A stretch of DNA of 64,000 nucleotides from Paenibacillus tyrphae (GTDB lineage Bacteria > Bacillota > Bacilli > Paenibacillales > NBRC-103111), in the NCBI RefSeq assembly GCF_000722545.1, contig NZ_JNVM01000008.1:1-64000 (forward strand), given 5' to 3'. The notes beneath the pieces are model-generated. The model had not been told where the DNA came from and did no database searches. It was given only the letters and a program-made list of their open reading frames with translations. Made by a program: the position numbers and the translations under genes. Of this stretch, positions 45,424 through 54,105 are shown one piece after another (position 1 is the first letter of the stretch; every line of letters starts with the position of its first letter).

Positions 45424-46437
45424 ATGTTTAAGAACAAACCGCTTTGGGCCGCAGGCCTCATTTATTTGTTTCTCGTTACGCTGCTCTCCGCTTGCAGCGG
45501 TACGGCAACGACCGCCGGCGATCCCGCCCCGGCCAAGCAGGCTGCCAAGGAGCCGTCCAAGGAAGCTCCCGCTGCCGCAACCCGCAGCTTTTCCACGGTC
45601 AAAGGCAATATCAACATCCCGGCAAAACCTAAACGGATCATCACGGATTTTTACGGCGGCGAGTTGCTATCCGTAGGCGCCAATGTGGTCGGCGTCGAAC
45701 CTACCACCTTCGACAATCCGTTTCTGAAGAAGCTTCTCACAGGAGCCGTCGACGTAGGCACACCGGTGAATGTGGAGAAAACGCTGGAGCTTGCTCCTGA
45801 CCTGATCGTCGTTATGTATGACAAAAACTATGAAGAGTTGTCCAAAATCGCTCCTACCCTACATATCCCTTACGGCACGACATCCAACATTTACGAAACG
45901 GTGAAACTGTTCGGCGATATTGTCGGCGAACCGCAAAAAGCAGAGCAATTTATCAAGGCATTCGATCAAAAGGCGGCGCAAGGCCGCGAGAAATTGAAAG
46001 GGGTCATCGATCCAAACGCCATCGTCGGGCTTTACGAGTTGACCGATAAAGGCACCCTATGGATATTTGGGGACAATGCCGGACGGGGCGGCCAAACGGT
46101 ATATAACGCACTGGGGCTGAAGATGCCGGACTTGGCCCGTTCGGAAATTAAAGGCAATATCGGCTCCGTGCAGCTGTCGATGGAGGTGCTGCCTAAATAT
46201 GCGGCCGACTACATGTTTCTGACGACCTACGACCCGGAGAAAAAAGGCGAAGCTTTGAAGCAGCTGCAGGCTTCGTCGGTGTGGCAAGGTCTGAATGCGG
46301 TTAAGAACAATACGTTGTTCATGAATGACTATGATACGTTTTACCGGTACGATCCGATTGCCATCACGGAACAGATCGACCTCTTTGTGGACATGCTGCT
46401 TACAAGAACCGCAGAGAACAAAGCGAAAAAGAACTGA
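45424..46437 (+). CDS. Iron-siderophore ABC transporter substrate-binding lipoprotein, 337 aa
   Basis: The binding component of a ferric-siderophore importer (FhuD/FepB type). The signal sequence ends LVTLLSACSG (lipobox). The mature domain begins FSTVKGNINIPAKPKRIITDFYGGELLSVGANVVGVEP. Diagnostic phrases are TLELAPDLIVVMYDKNYEELSKIAPTLHIPYG and the late DRYDPIAITEQIDLFVDMLL-type ending (seen as YRYDPIAITEQIDLFVDML). GGAGG lies seven bases before the ATG, and two Fur boxes cover the promoter. No permease or ATPase follows, so the rest of the importer must be elsewhere. Confidence 0.92.
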   Translation: MFKNKPLWAAGLIYLFLVTLLSACSGTATTAGDPAPAKQAAKEPSKEAPAAATRSFSTVKGNINIPAKPKRIITDFYGGELLSVGANVVGVEPTTFDNPFLKKLLTGAVDVGTPVNVEKTLELAPDLIVVMYDKNYEELSKIAPTLHIPYGTTSNIYETVKLFGDIVGEPQKAEQFIKAFDQKAAQGREKLKGVIDPNAIVGLYELTDKGTLWIFGDNAGRGGQTVYNALGLKMPDLARSEIKGNIGSVQLSMEVLPKYAADYMFLTTYDPEKKGEALKQLQASSVWQGLNAVKNNTLFMNDYDTFYRYDPIAITEQIDLFVDMLLTRTAENKAKKN

Positions 46438-46457
46438 GACAGCCTGTTCGTCACAAA

Positions 46458-46500
46458 AAATAGACCGTTTCCTTTGCCGGAACGGTCTATTTGCTTATTT
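46458..46500. terminator. Bidirectional terminator between SBP and TetR genes
   Basis: AATAGACCGTT (46459-46469) and AACGGTCTATT (46481-46491) form a perfect 11-bp stem. A-run and T-run flanks serve both convergent genes. Confidence 0.85.
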
Positions 46501-47079
46501 TTTGAGCCCTTCCACCAATAAGGCAATGACCGTCATTGACTCCTCCAGCGCTTGCCGCTGATCCGGCATCTGTGCAATCCACAGCGCCGATTCGTTCAGT
46601 GCGCCAGACAAAAAATGCGTCATAGCTTCGATCGATGCGGGCCGGAAGCACCCCTGCCGCTTCATGATTTGAAGCTGCTCGCTTAGCAGCCGCATCGAAT
46701 GCTGCTGATCCATTTTGCGCCAGACGTCCCAGCCTAACACGGCAGGGCCATCGATCAGCAGAATCCGCCGGCTTCGGGGTTCAACCGCAGCCTTAACGAA
46801 GGCGCGGCACCCGAACAGCAGCTGCTCCCACACATCGTCGCTTTGGGACGCCTCCGCTTCGACCTGCTCCGCAACTTCCTTCTGCACGGATTCCAGCACG
46901 ACATGAAACAGTCCCTTTTTATTTCCAAAATGGTGATAAAGCGCCCCCCGCGTCAGCTTGGCCTCGCTTACGATCTCTTCCAAGGCCGAGTCCGCGTACC
47001 CTTTTTCCGTAAAATACCTTCTGGCAATTGCGATCAGCTTGCGAATCGTTTCATCGGTTTCTTCTTTATTTTTTTTCAC
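46495..47079 (-). CDS. TetR family regulator, 194 aa
   Basis: The N-terminal helix-turn-helix IAIARRYFTEKGYADSALEEIVSEAKLTRGALYHHFGNKKGLFHVVLE is typical of TetR_N. The C-terminal ligand domain (WDVWRKMDQQHSMRLLSEQLQIMKRQGCF) is of the TetR_C_33-like type. The start is GTG with GGGAG about eleven bases upstream. It lies 58 bases downstream of the VOC gene on the same strand, so the pair is probably an operon repressed through the ACATACATAC palindrome ahead of the VOC gene. Confidence 0.88.
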   Translation of the reverse strand: MKKNKEETDETIRKLIAIARRYFTEKGYADSALEEIVSEAKLTRGALYHHFGNKKGLFHVVLESVQKEVAEQVEAEASQSDDVWEQLLFGCRAFVKAAVEPRSRRILLIDGPAVLGWDVWRKMDQQHSMRLLSEQLQIMKRQGCFRPASIEAMTHFLSGALNESALWIAQMPDQRQALEESMTVIALLVEGLKK

Positions 47080-47137
47080 AAGATAATATACTCCCTTTCT
47101 GTCCGGCTGCCCCCCGGTTCGCCAACACCCTTAATTC

Positions 47138-47590
47138 TCATGCTTTCCCGCCTTCTTCGCCATCCGCCCACACGTTCTCGGCATATTGCGCGCTTTCCGC
47201 TTCCGAAGGAGGGATTATTTTGATCACGTCAATTAAGACGCCGTTAGGATCGCACGTTATGAAATGCCGCTGTCCGAACTCTTCGTCCCGAAGCTCAAGC
47301 TCCAAGGGCAGCTTCTCCTCGATAATGAGCTTCCGGTATTCCGCATCGACATCGTCCACTTCAAAATTAAGAATTAAGCCCTGCACCGGTCTGCGGTAGG
47401 CTACTGGTATCGTATGATGCGAAGCGTCCAAAATCGCCAATTCGTAGGAAACGCTGCCCTGGGACATTTTCAAGCTCACGTACCAGTCGGCTTCGTATAC
47501 CGCTTCAAAGCCGAAATGAGTTTTGTAAAAAGCCGCGCTCACCGCAACCTGCTCCGTCAAAATAACCGGGTAGAAGCTGTTTGTTTTCAT
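47138..47590 (-). CDS. VOC (glyoxalase/bleomycin-resistance-like) protein, 150 aa
   Basis: [42 protein letters not shown] is a typical first VOC module. [58 protein letters not shown] is the second. Members with a linked TetR repressor often give tolerance to toxic compounds, so a detoxification or drug-binding role is likely but unproven. AAAGGAG stands about ten bases before the ATG. The promoter and operator are readable upstream. Confidence 0.85.
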   Translation of the reverse strand: MKTNSFYPVILTEQVAVSAAFYKTHFGFEAVYEADWYVSLKMSQGSVSYELAILDASHHTIPVAYRRPVQGLILNFEVDDVDAEYRKLIIEEKLPLELELRDEEFGQRHFITCDPNGVLIDVIKIIPPSEAESAQYAENVWADGEEGGKA

Positions 47591-47634
47591 CGTGATCGAT
47601 CTCCTTTGGGATTAAGATAGTTAAGATACCCACA

Positions 47635-47663
47635 TCTTAACATACATACTGTATGTATGTAAA
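47635..47663 (-). promoter_or_regulatory. Promoter with embedded TetR operator for the VOC-tetR operon
   Basis: Reverse-strand TTTACA (47658-47663), 17 bases, TTAAGA (47635-47640). The spacer is filled by the perfect palindrome ACATACATAC-T-GTATGTATGT (47640-47660), similar in form to AcrR-type operators. A bound TetR dimer would exclude polymerase. Confidence 0.65.
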
Positions 47664-47694
47664 TAAAAAACTTCCACTTTTGCCCACTAACAAC

Positions 47695-47756
47695 TTGAAA
47701 AACGACAGGCGTGTCGTTTATAATAGCCTTGCGGACAAAAACGACACTGATGTCTT
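47695..47756 (+). promoter_or_regulatory. Promoter and twin TetR operators of the second tetR gene
   Basis: TTGAAA (47695-47700), 18 bases, TATAAT (47719-47724). The spacer contains AACGACA-GGCG-TGTCGTT (47701-47718). A second copy AACGACA-CTGA-TGTCTTT lies at 47740-47756 with the same 7-4-7 spacing. The layout indicates autorepression by the TetR protein encoded just downstream. Confidence 0.7.
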
Positions 47757-47783
47757 TTTTATTATCAGGAGGAGCTGATCCTG

Positions 47784-48407
47784 TTGTCTCCCAAAGTAAG
47801 CGAACAATACAAGAAGGACAAAAAGCATGAGCTGCTGCAAGCGGCAAGGCGCGTGTTTATCCAGGAGGGCTATACGCAAGCAACGATGCAATCGATTATG
47901 AACGAAGCCGGAATATCCAGAGGCGCGCTGTATTCCTACTTCGACAATATCGAGCATGCGTTTATCGAAGTGCTGCAGTTTGACGATCGGCAGGATATCC
48001 TCTTCTTCGAAATGGCCGATTCCTCACCGCTCTGGCCTCAGCTAACCGACTGGGTCAACCGTCAACCGCACAGCCTGAAGACAGTCGGGCAAACGCTGCT
48101 GCTGGCCAAGGCGGAGTTTTTTCTGTCCTCCGGATACAGACGGAATAAAGAAAGCTTCCCGTACATCGCGCAGCGTTACTTGCGAATTAAGGAGGCTATC
48201 GAGTCGGTCGTCATCAAAGGGACGGAGCGGGGAGAATTCCGGCCACGACTATCTCCGGAAGCGGTCGCCTTATATTTTGTTTCGTTTATGGACGGCTTGA
48301 TGCTGGATACGTTCCAACTTGGAGCGGAAACAACCCTTGTCGAGGATCAATTGACCGTCTTCCTCTTCTCGTTGAAAGAAATGCTCTGCCCGATTGACCG
48401 GATTTAG
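47784..48407 (+). CDS. TetR family regulator (YfiR-like), 207 aa
   Basis: The N-terminus MSPKVSEQYKKDKKHELLQAARRVFIQEGYTQATMQSIMNEAGISRGALYSYFDNIEHAFIEVLQ matches the helix-turn-helix of YfiR-type repressors. The C-terminal region (LSPEAVALYFVSFMDGLMLDTFQLG) is a TetR_C domain. The start is TTG with AGGAGG nine to eleven bases upstream. Twin operators in its own promoter indicate autoregulation. A GNAT gene follows 37 bases later on the same strand and may be co-regulated. Confidence 0.88.
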   Translation: MSPKVSEQYKKDKKHELLQAARRVFIQEGYTQATMQSIMNEAGISRGALYSYFDNIEHAFIEVLQFDDRQDILFFEMADSSPLWPQLTDWVNRQPHSLKTVGQTLLLAKAEFFLSSGYRRNKESFPYIAQRYLRIKEAIESVVIKGTERGEFRPRLSPEAVALYFVSFMDGLMLDTFQLGAETTLVEDQLTVFLFSLKEMLCPIDRI

Positions 48408-48444
48408 ATTTTACTATCCATCCTGCCCTAAAGGAGTGCTTGCC

Positions 48445-49017
48445 ATGTTGTTCGAATCCGACAGAATTGTCTTTAGAAAAGCTACGGCGAACGATGCGGA
48501 GCTGTATCATGCGTGGAGAAACGATCTGGAGGTTATGCGTTCCACCAGTCCTTGGCTCGATATTTACGATCTCGAAGAGACGCGGCAGTTCGTGCATCAA
48601 GTCATCTTGGGCTCCCCCTCCTCCAAAAGCTACATTCTGGTCGACAAAACTTCGGAAACACCGTTCGGGATTACATCATTAATCCAGCTCGATACCAAAA
48701 ACCGGAATGCCGAATGCATCATCGATATCGGCAACAAAGCTTACTGGGGGAAAGGCTACGGAACCGAGGCCTTGAAGCTGCTGCTTGACTATGCATTCCT
48801 GGAGCTGAACCTATACCGGGTCTCGTTAAGAGTATTTTCCTTCAACGAGAGAGCGATCAAGCTTTATGAAAAACTAGGCTTCCGAAGGGAAGGAATCTCC
48901 CGGCAAAGCTTGTTCAGAGAAGGCGCATGGCACGACATTATTCATATGGGTCTGCTTCAGCATGAGTACGGCAATGGCTGCCCCGATGATTTCGAAGCAG
49001 CCGTTACAAAAGCCTGA
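48445..49017 (+). CDS. GNAT family N-acetyltransferase (RimJ/SpeG-like), 190 aa
   Basis: Motif A is AECIIDIGNKAYWGKGYGTEALKLLLDYAFLELNLYRVSLRVFSFNERAIKLYEKLGFRREG, with acetyl-CoA loop KGYGTE. The ending GISRQSLFREGAWHDIIHMGLL is typical of the RimJ/RimL/SpeG group. The ATG at 48445 has AAGGAG eight bases upstream; a 17-codon upstream extension lies in the tetR tail. It is likely co-transcribed with the YfiR-like gene. The acceptor is unknown. Confidence 0.88.
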   Translation: MLFESDRIVFRKATANDAELYHAWRNDLEVMRSTSPWLDIYDLEETRQFVHQVILGSPSSKSYILVDKTSETPFGITSLIQLDTKNRNAECIIDIGNKAYWGKGYGTEALKLLLDYAFLELNLYRVSLRVFSFNERAIKLYEKLGFRREGISRQSLFREGAWHDIIHMGLLQHEYGNGCPDDFEAAVTKA

Positions 49018-49046
49018 TCTGGCGGGACAATTCCCCGCATTTCATT

Positions 49047-50693
49047 TTAATTAATCGTCAATTCCACCTTGCGGCTGCCGTCCTTGAACACATAGAAGCC
49101 CGGATTCAGCTCCAGTTTACCGGGTTTGGACAGCAGTCCGGGGTACCGGTCCACTTTCTTGCTCGTTCCGTTACCGCCGGGGGGTGTAGGATTCATCTTA
49201 GGATAAACGATGTCTCCATCCCGCTTCACGGACGTTTGCGAAACGTCCATAAAGTCCGGATCGGTCGAATACGATTCGACGACCAGATCCTCGCCCTCCT
49301 TGTAATACGTAAACGTGACCGGAAACTGGTCCAGCTTCGTGTCGATCGTCCGCTTCGTGTCGGACGGAGTCTCCAGCGGATGCCACGCCTTAGAACGTCT
49401 CGTGATACGGGCATCGGACAGCAGCAGCTTCATCGTCGCCTGGGACCAATCCTTGGACCATTCCGGCAGCTGGAAGCGGAGATACCAGCCGCTTTTTTCC
49501 GTGGACAAGCTCCCGCCGTCAATTGTTTTACCATTTAGCACGAGCTGATTGGTATCGTAAAATACCGATTCCAGATCAGGGGATTTGGTTTTCAGCTTAT
49601 CGTCGTACATCAGACGGACTTCCAACGGCGTCACGACAAGCTCCTTCAAATCCATAATCGAATCGTTAGCAACCGCCGCCGGATCAAGCGGCTTGCGGAA
49701 CATCACCTGGCTCGCCTTCCTGCCATCTGCTTCAAACGACGTATCCCACGTCCCCGCGATCGTTTGTATCGTGTCCAAGTAGGTGAAATACAGTTTGGCG
49801 CTCTTCAGCTCGGAATCCGACAAACGGAAGATATCCTGCCGGAGTTGAATCCCCGATTTCTCCGTCGGCAATATAGCGGAATAACTCGAATCTACCCGTT
49901 TCTCCCCCACTTTAAGGAACAGCCTCGGATTCAGCTTTCCATCCTCCGGTCCGTTAATCGGAATTTCATAACGCAGCGTCAGTACGTCGTTTTCCTTTGC
50001 AGCCGAAACGATCTGCAGCGTTCCGAAACGGGTGCGGCTGTCCACATGCTCGCCATCCTTTAACGACATCGGACTTGCCTCAAGCTCCGTATCTTTGTAT
50101 TTATAAAAAACAAGATTTTTCAGCGACAGCTTGAGCTGTTCCCGCTTATTTCCCAGTCCATTGTCCGTTTCCAGCAGCCCGATCATTCGGTTCGGCAAGG
50201 TATCCTTGCGGATCAAGGCATTCAAAGGCATAGCTTCGCCTTGGGGATTCGTTAACTTCTGGTGCTCGAACTCGACGGCGTCATAGTCCGGTAATGACGG
50301 AACGTCGAAAGTAAACATAACATCCAGCCGCTGGTCGTCCGTAACAACGCCATGGAGAGCCAAAGACGCACCTGCCGACGTTACCGTGATGTCCAGCGGA
50401 TTGCCCAAGCCGGATTCCATTGCCGTCGTAAAGCCCAGCCGGTCAAACAACACGGGCCAACCCATCGATACGCCCGCAACGACCGGTGCGGCCACGATGA
50501 CCGAGGATACCGCAATGGCTAACGGAATGAGACGTTTTCGGCTGCGGGCCAAGCTTCTGCTTCTCGGCGCTGCGGAAGCATTTTGCAGATTCGTATTCGT
50601 TTGAATTTTTTCCCACATCGCTTCAAAATCCGGAAGCTTGGGACGTTCCTTGCGCGCCAGCTCCAGCAATTGCTCTTCCGTCAGCTTATTCAA
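49047..50693 (-). CDS. DUF4179-type anti-sigma factor, 548 aa
   Basis: Likely membrane-bound inhibitor of the upstream ECF sigma factor. The short cytoplasmic N-terminus (MNKLTEEQLLELARKERPKLPDFEAMWEKIQ, about 1-50) would hold the sigma factor. One transmembrane helix (IPLAIAVSSVIVAAPVVAGVSMG, about 56-78) follows. The external part includes a DUF4179 region (residues about 90-300) and a second beta-rich region (about 330-548). The start is TTG with AAGGAG nine bases upstream, and the gene overlaps the sigma gene by eight bases. Similar pairs are frequent in Paenibacillus. Confidence 0.85.
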   Translation of the reverse strand: MNKLTEEQLLELARKERPKLPDFEAMWEKIQTNTNLQNASAAPRSRSLARSRKRLIPLAIAVSSVIVAAPVVAGVSMGWPVLFDRLGFTTAMESGLGNPLDITVTSAGASLALHGVVTDDQRLDVMFTFDVPSLPDYDAVEFEHQKLTNPQGEAMPLNALIRKDTLPNRMIGLLETDNGLGNKREQLKLSLKNLVFYKYKDTELEASPMSLKDGEHVDSRTRFGTLQIVSAAKENDVLTLRYEIPINGPEDGKLNPRLFLKVGEKRVDSSYSAILPTEKSGIQLRQDIFRLSDSELKSAKLYFTYLDTIQTIAGTWDTSFEADGRKASQVMFRKPLDPAAVANDSIMDLKELVVTPLEVRLMYDDKLKTKSPDLESVFYDTNQLVLNGKTIDGGSLSTEKSGWYLRFQLPEWSKDWSQATMKLLLSDARITRRSKAWHPLETPSDTKRTIDTKLDQFPVTFTYYKEGEDLVVESYSTDPDFMDVSQTSVKRDGDIVYPKMNPTPPGGNGTSKKVDRYPGLLSKPGKLELNPGFYVFKDGSRKVELTIN

Positions 50694-51204
50694 GACATTC
50701 CGCTCCTTTCAAATTTGGATTGCTCTTTCCCAGATCTCTTCTCATCTGCCGCAGCCCTCGGTTCAATCTAGATTTTACCGTGCCCGGCGGGATATCCAGC
50801 GTCTCTGCAATTTCCTGCAAGCTTAGCTCGTGAATATACCGCAATGTCATTACCGTCCGATTCTTAACCGGCAATGCCCGGAGCCACCGCTCCGTCTCCA
50901 GCTCGTTTTCCTTCCGTTCCAGCGCTTCGTCCGCCGCTTCCGTATCGCGTCTGCGCTCAAGCAGAAAATGCTTCAGCTCCTTCAGCACGCCCCGCTTTCT
51001 GCGGTCCAGATGGCTTTTGCACATATTCACGGCGATCCGCAGCAGCCATGGCTTGATCCGTTCGACACCTTGCCGATCCGTCTGGAACGCCTTCAGGAAT
51101 ACCTCCTGGCAGATGTCCTCCGCATCGGCGGCGTTGTGCAGCATATAGTGGCACAAATAGTACACGTCCCTGCGGTACGTATCGAATAATTCCCGGTCGG
51201 TCAA
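50686..51204 (-). CDS. ECF-type RNA polymerase sigma factor, 172 aa
   Basis: Region 2 is seen in LFDTYRRDVYYLCHYMLHNAADAEDICQEVFLKAFQTDRQGVERIKPWLLRIAVNMCKSHLDRRKR. Region 4 is RWLRALPVKNRTVMTLRYIHELSLQEIAETLDIPPGTVKSRLNRGLRQMRRDLG. The start is placed at TTG 51204, ten bases after AGGGGG, giving the normal ECF length; the longer frame to 51321 carries a non-conserved extension. It is coupled to the DUF4179 anti-sigma gene. A palindrome AACCGA-GGATT-TCGGTT at 51250-51266 lies in the leader. Confidence 0.92.
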   Translation of the reverse strand: MTDRELFDTYRRDVYYLCHYMLHNAADAEDICQEVFLKAFQTDRQGVERIKPWLLRIAVNMCKSHLDRRKRGVLKELKHFLLERRRDTEAADEALERKENELETERWLRALPVKNRTVMTLRYIHELSLQEIAETLDIPPGTVKSRLNRGLRQMRRDLGKSNPNLKGAECLE

Positions 51205-51280
51205 CTCTTGCTCACCCCCTATCGCGTCGTTACCGCCAATAAGACAAATAACCGAGGATTTCGGTTCGTTTTTCCGGATG

Positions 51281-51309
51281 AAAAAAAGACCGATCCTCCC
51301 GAATCGGTC
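51281..51309 (-). terminator. Terminator between TPR and sigma factor genes
   Basis: GACCGAT (51288-51294) pairs with ATCGGTC (51303-51309). On the reverse strand seven T follow. It isolates the sigma/anti-sigma pair from the HEAT-TPR operon upstream. Confidence 0.85.
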
Positions 51310-51326
51310 GTGCATGGGCAATCAGC

Positions 51327-53117
51327 CTATTCCCGCTGTTCCAGATCGTTCTTCCATTGCTCCAGCTGTTCCCTAAGATTAACATCAATGGACGAAAGCC
51401 GCAGCCAGCTGCAAATCAGCGCATAAGTAAAGAAGCAGTACCCTTCTTTCGGAATCCGCTCCATAAGCTGGAGAAACAGTTCGGATACCGCTTTTTCCAG
51501 CTCGGGATCGCCTTGCGCTTCATAAGCCAATACAGCCACCGCCGCATTGACCGGCCAGTCCGACTGACCGTAGCATAGAGACAGCAAGGGTTCGGAAGGC
51601 TTGGACGGACTAAGGCGTGCCATAAGGAATACCGCCGCGTATTGAATACGCTGAAGCCAGCGCCAGCTTGATACCAATTCGGGCGGCTCCGGCGGATGAG
51701 TCAGAACGGCGAATAAGTCCGGCAGGTGCGCAGGGGTGAGACTTTGCGCCATTTCGCCGGCGATACGGTACCAATCCTCAATTTGGTACGAAGTCATCGC
51801 CAATCGGCGTACGGCATCGACCGCTTGGCCCGACGGTTTGGGCATAGCCGGCTGTGCGATGGGCCCTTCATAACTCCATAGCATGGCGCCATTCTCGGCA
51901 ATCGGCTGCCTTGGGTCCGGCTTCGGAACGTTGTCGATGGTCAAATTCAGCTTGGGGGGATTAGCGCTTTTGCCGAATTTGTTCAAGTAGAGCTCCATCG
52001 CACGGATCGCGCTCGGCGCCTCCAGATGGTTAATCGTCAGGCTGATCGTCCCGCCGCTTTCCAGATCCGGGTTTTGTTCCGCCACTTGACGCAGCACGTT
52101 GATGGAGGCTTCCTGCGGCTCCGGGATGTAATCGACAAAAGGAAGCTCGGAGCCCGGCAATAACGGTTTAAACAGCTCTCTCGCTCTGCCGTTCGAAGCG
52201 TTTGTTTTATAGTAAGCTTCGATTTTCCCCAAACGCTCAGGGTCTTTTTTAATCATATATTCGCAATAAAGGATGGACGGGATCGCCCATTCGTGATCGG
52301 GCCGGATATCCGCGGCCTTGTTGTAAGCTTTCAGAGCTTTTTTGTATAAGCCGTTTTCCAGATACAGATCGCCCAGATCCAGATAGCCCGCCTCTTTCCC
52401 GGGGTCGAGCCTGCCTGCTTTCTTGTAAAAGCCGGCCGCTTTGCGGATGTTGCCCTGGGCTTTGAAGCAAAGCGCCATCCCAATAGCCGTATTCCAGCAT
52501 TTATTCAGCTTGTAGGCCGTTTTGGCTGCTGCAAATGCGGCCAGTACATCCTCCTGTCTCCGGTACATCGAGGACAGCAGCCAGAACAACATATAAGCTT
52601 TAGGATGCGCCTCGCACATCTTTCGGAGCACGGACACTAAAGCGGCAAGCGCCTTGTGCCGTGCGTTTCCTTCCAGCAGATCAAGAGATCTCATCACTAC
52701 GCTGGCGAAACCAATGATCGTATCTGCTTCGATATGATCAACAACGGCGATTCGCGATTCCCATTCGCTTACCCACACCAGATAAGGGACCTCGGGCTTT
52801 ACACTGATCACCTGCCCCAAGAGGCCGAAAGCTTCGTTAAACTTGTTCATTCTGGCGTAAATGTAAGCCCTTACCGCCATGACGGCGAAATAATTGTTTT
52901 CCTCTACCGGTACAAAAGGCAGCAGGTCCTCTCCCGCATCAATCCACTCATTAAGGGAATCGAGCCATTCGGCGTTAGCCGGATTGGTCGACAAGGCACA
53001 GGCCAGATGGTATAAAGCATGCTGGAAATCCCCGTCGCTTCGGGCCGTTTTATAAATTTCAAAATCCTGCTCAGGCGAAGGAAAACGGTGTTCTCCTTCG
53101 GTATGCGCGTGTTCCAC
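51327..53117 (-). CDS. TPR-repeat protein of unknown function, 596 aa
   Basis: A cytoplasmic, helical protein with no signal or membrane segment. Tetratricopeptide-like repeats are clear around residues 190-300 (CWNTAIGMALCFKAQGNIRKAAGFYKKAGRLDPGKEAGYLDLGDLYLENGLYKKALKAYNKAADIRPDHEWAIPSILYCEYM). A middle segment (350-430) and a helical C-terminal third (PELVSSWRWLQRIQYAAVFLMARLSPSKPSEPLL) are not recognised. The GTG at 53117 has AGGAG eight bases upstream. It begins 11 bases after the HEAT-like gene, so the two are an operon. A scaffolding role is inferred. Confidence 0.75.
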   Translation of the reverse strand: MEHAHTEGEHRFPSPEQDFEIYKTARSDGDFQHALYHLACALSTNPANAEWLDSLNEWIDAGEDLLPFVPVEENNYFAVMAVRAYIYARMNKFNEAFGLLGQVISVKPEVPYLVWVSEWESRIAVVDHIEADTIIGFASVVMRSLDLLEGNARHKALAALVSVLRKMCEAHPKAYMLFWLLSSMYRRQEDVLAAFAAAKTAYKLNKCWNTAIGMALCFKAQGNIRKAAGFYKKAGRLDPGKEAGYLDLGDLYLENGLYKKALKAYNKAADIRPDHEWAIPSILYCEYMIKKDPERLGKIEAYYKTNASNGRARELFKPLLPGSELPFVDYIPEPQEASINVLRQVAEQNPDLESGGTISLTINHLEAPSAIRAMELYLNKFGKSANPPKLNLTIDNVPKPDPRQPIAENGAMLWSYEGPIAQPAMPKPSGQAVDAVRRLAMTSYQIEDWYRIAGEMAQSLTPAHLPDLFAVLTHPPEPPELVSSWRWLQRIQYAAVFLMARLSPSKPSEPLLSLCYGQSDWPVNAAVAVLAYEAQGDPELEKAVSELFLQLMERIPKEGYCFFTYALICSWLRLSSIDVNLREQLEQWKNDLEQRE

Positions 53118-53128
53118 TTCTCTCACTC

Positions 53129-53935
53129 CTATGTAAAATAAGGTTTCGGCAGCAGCGCTTCCAATTCTTTCAGCAGCCGTTTGCTTTCCTCCGTACGGAA
53201 TTGCTTCAATGCGAAGATCGCTGCCATCCTTCCGTTATGCATCCCGTTTTTGGCAACCTCGAACAAAGAACGGGCCGCCGCCGTGTAGTTTCTTTTTCTT
53301 AGCAGGATAACGGCTTTTTCCTGGATAAACATGTCATCCGAAGTCAGATAGCGGCAAATCTGTTCCGATTCCGCATAAGGCATGATCGTCAATTTGGAAA
53401 AAATAAGCTGCTGCATGTCATCCTCGTCAAGCTCTTCTTGCAAGAGGAGTTGATCGATCTCTTGAACGACCTTTAGATCAAGCACGCTGTGCTCATGCTG
53501 CTCGTCCCGGTCGGATACGACAGGGTAATCCCGCTCAAGCCGATCCCACTCCGCTCCGGGAGTTTGCAAGCTTTTCGCGACGAACCGTTCCATATGGCGG
53601 AATCCCGGCGACAAATCGGTCTCCTCGTGATCCAAGTAGCATACTTTATCCCGCAGCGGGCCGTCGGTATACAAGCCGATGTAATTGGACTGATCGTCCG
53701 TAAGCAGCGGACAGATGCTCCGATGGCACGCCAAGTCCTGTAAAAAGTCCAGCATTTCCCGAATTTCTTCGGTAGTCAGAATACGATATACGTACTCGCC
53801 CGTATTCCAGCATTCCTGATATTGACTTAAGCATAAGAGCGTCTGGTCGTCGATATCGATGAAATACTCTTGCTTCAAAAGTCCGGGATCGAACGGCAGC
53901 CTGCTGTTGAATTTGAAGCGCTCGGAAGTTTCCAT
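53129..53935 (-). CDS. SUKH-like plus HEAT-like repeat protein, 268 aa
   Basis: The N-terminal half (CPLLTDDQSNYIGLYTDGPLRDKVCYLDHEETDLSPGFRHMERFVA, residues about 75-125) has the pattern of SMI1/KNR4-type proteins. The C-terminal part has HEAT/PBS-like repeats (IQEKAVILLRKRNYTAAARSLFEVAKNGMHNGRMAAIFALKQFRTEESKRLLKELEALLP). The ATG has a long GAGGAGGAGAGG ribosome region. It is co-transcribed with the TPR gene. There is no known function; both domain types mediate protein contacts. Confidence 0.6.
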   Translation of the reverse strand: METSERFKFNSRLPFDPGLLKQEYFIDIDDQTLLCLSQYQECWNTGEYVYRILTTEEIREMLDFLQDLACHRSICPLLTDDQSNYIGLYTDGPLRDKVCYLDHEETDLSPGFRHMERFVAKSLQTPGAEWDRLERDYPVVSDRDEQHEHSVLDLKVVQEIDQLLLQEELDEDDMQQLIFSKLTIMPYAESEQICRYLTSDDMFIQEKAVILLRKRNYTAAARSLFEVAKNGMHNGRMAAIFALKQFRTEESKRLLKELEALLPKPYFT

Positions 53936-54057
53936 GCCCTCTCCTCCTCTATACGGCGTTATCGATAAGCTGCCCCAAAAAACGAACTCTACCTTTTATC
54001 GGCCGCTCCCCAGTAAAATGTTAGTTTTAGGAACGGAATGTAAGTTTCATCACAAAA

Positions 54058-54095
54058 AAACAAGCACCCGGCAGCAACTACCGCAGTGCTTGTTT
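54058..54095 (-). terminator. Terminator after the HlyD-like gene
   Basis: AAACAAGCAC (54058-54067) pairs with GTGCTTGTTT (54086-54095), perfect 10 bp, followed on the reverse strand by a T7 run. Confidence 0.85.
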
Positions 54096-54105
54096 CCAAT
54101 GGTTA

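Noticed and set aside
48948..49172. Repetitive-looking frames around the GNAT 3' end
   Set aside because: No repeat structure or motif; only overlapping frames of the known genes.
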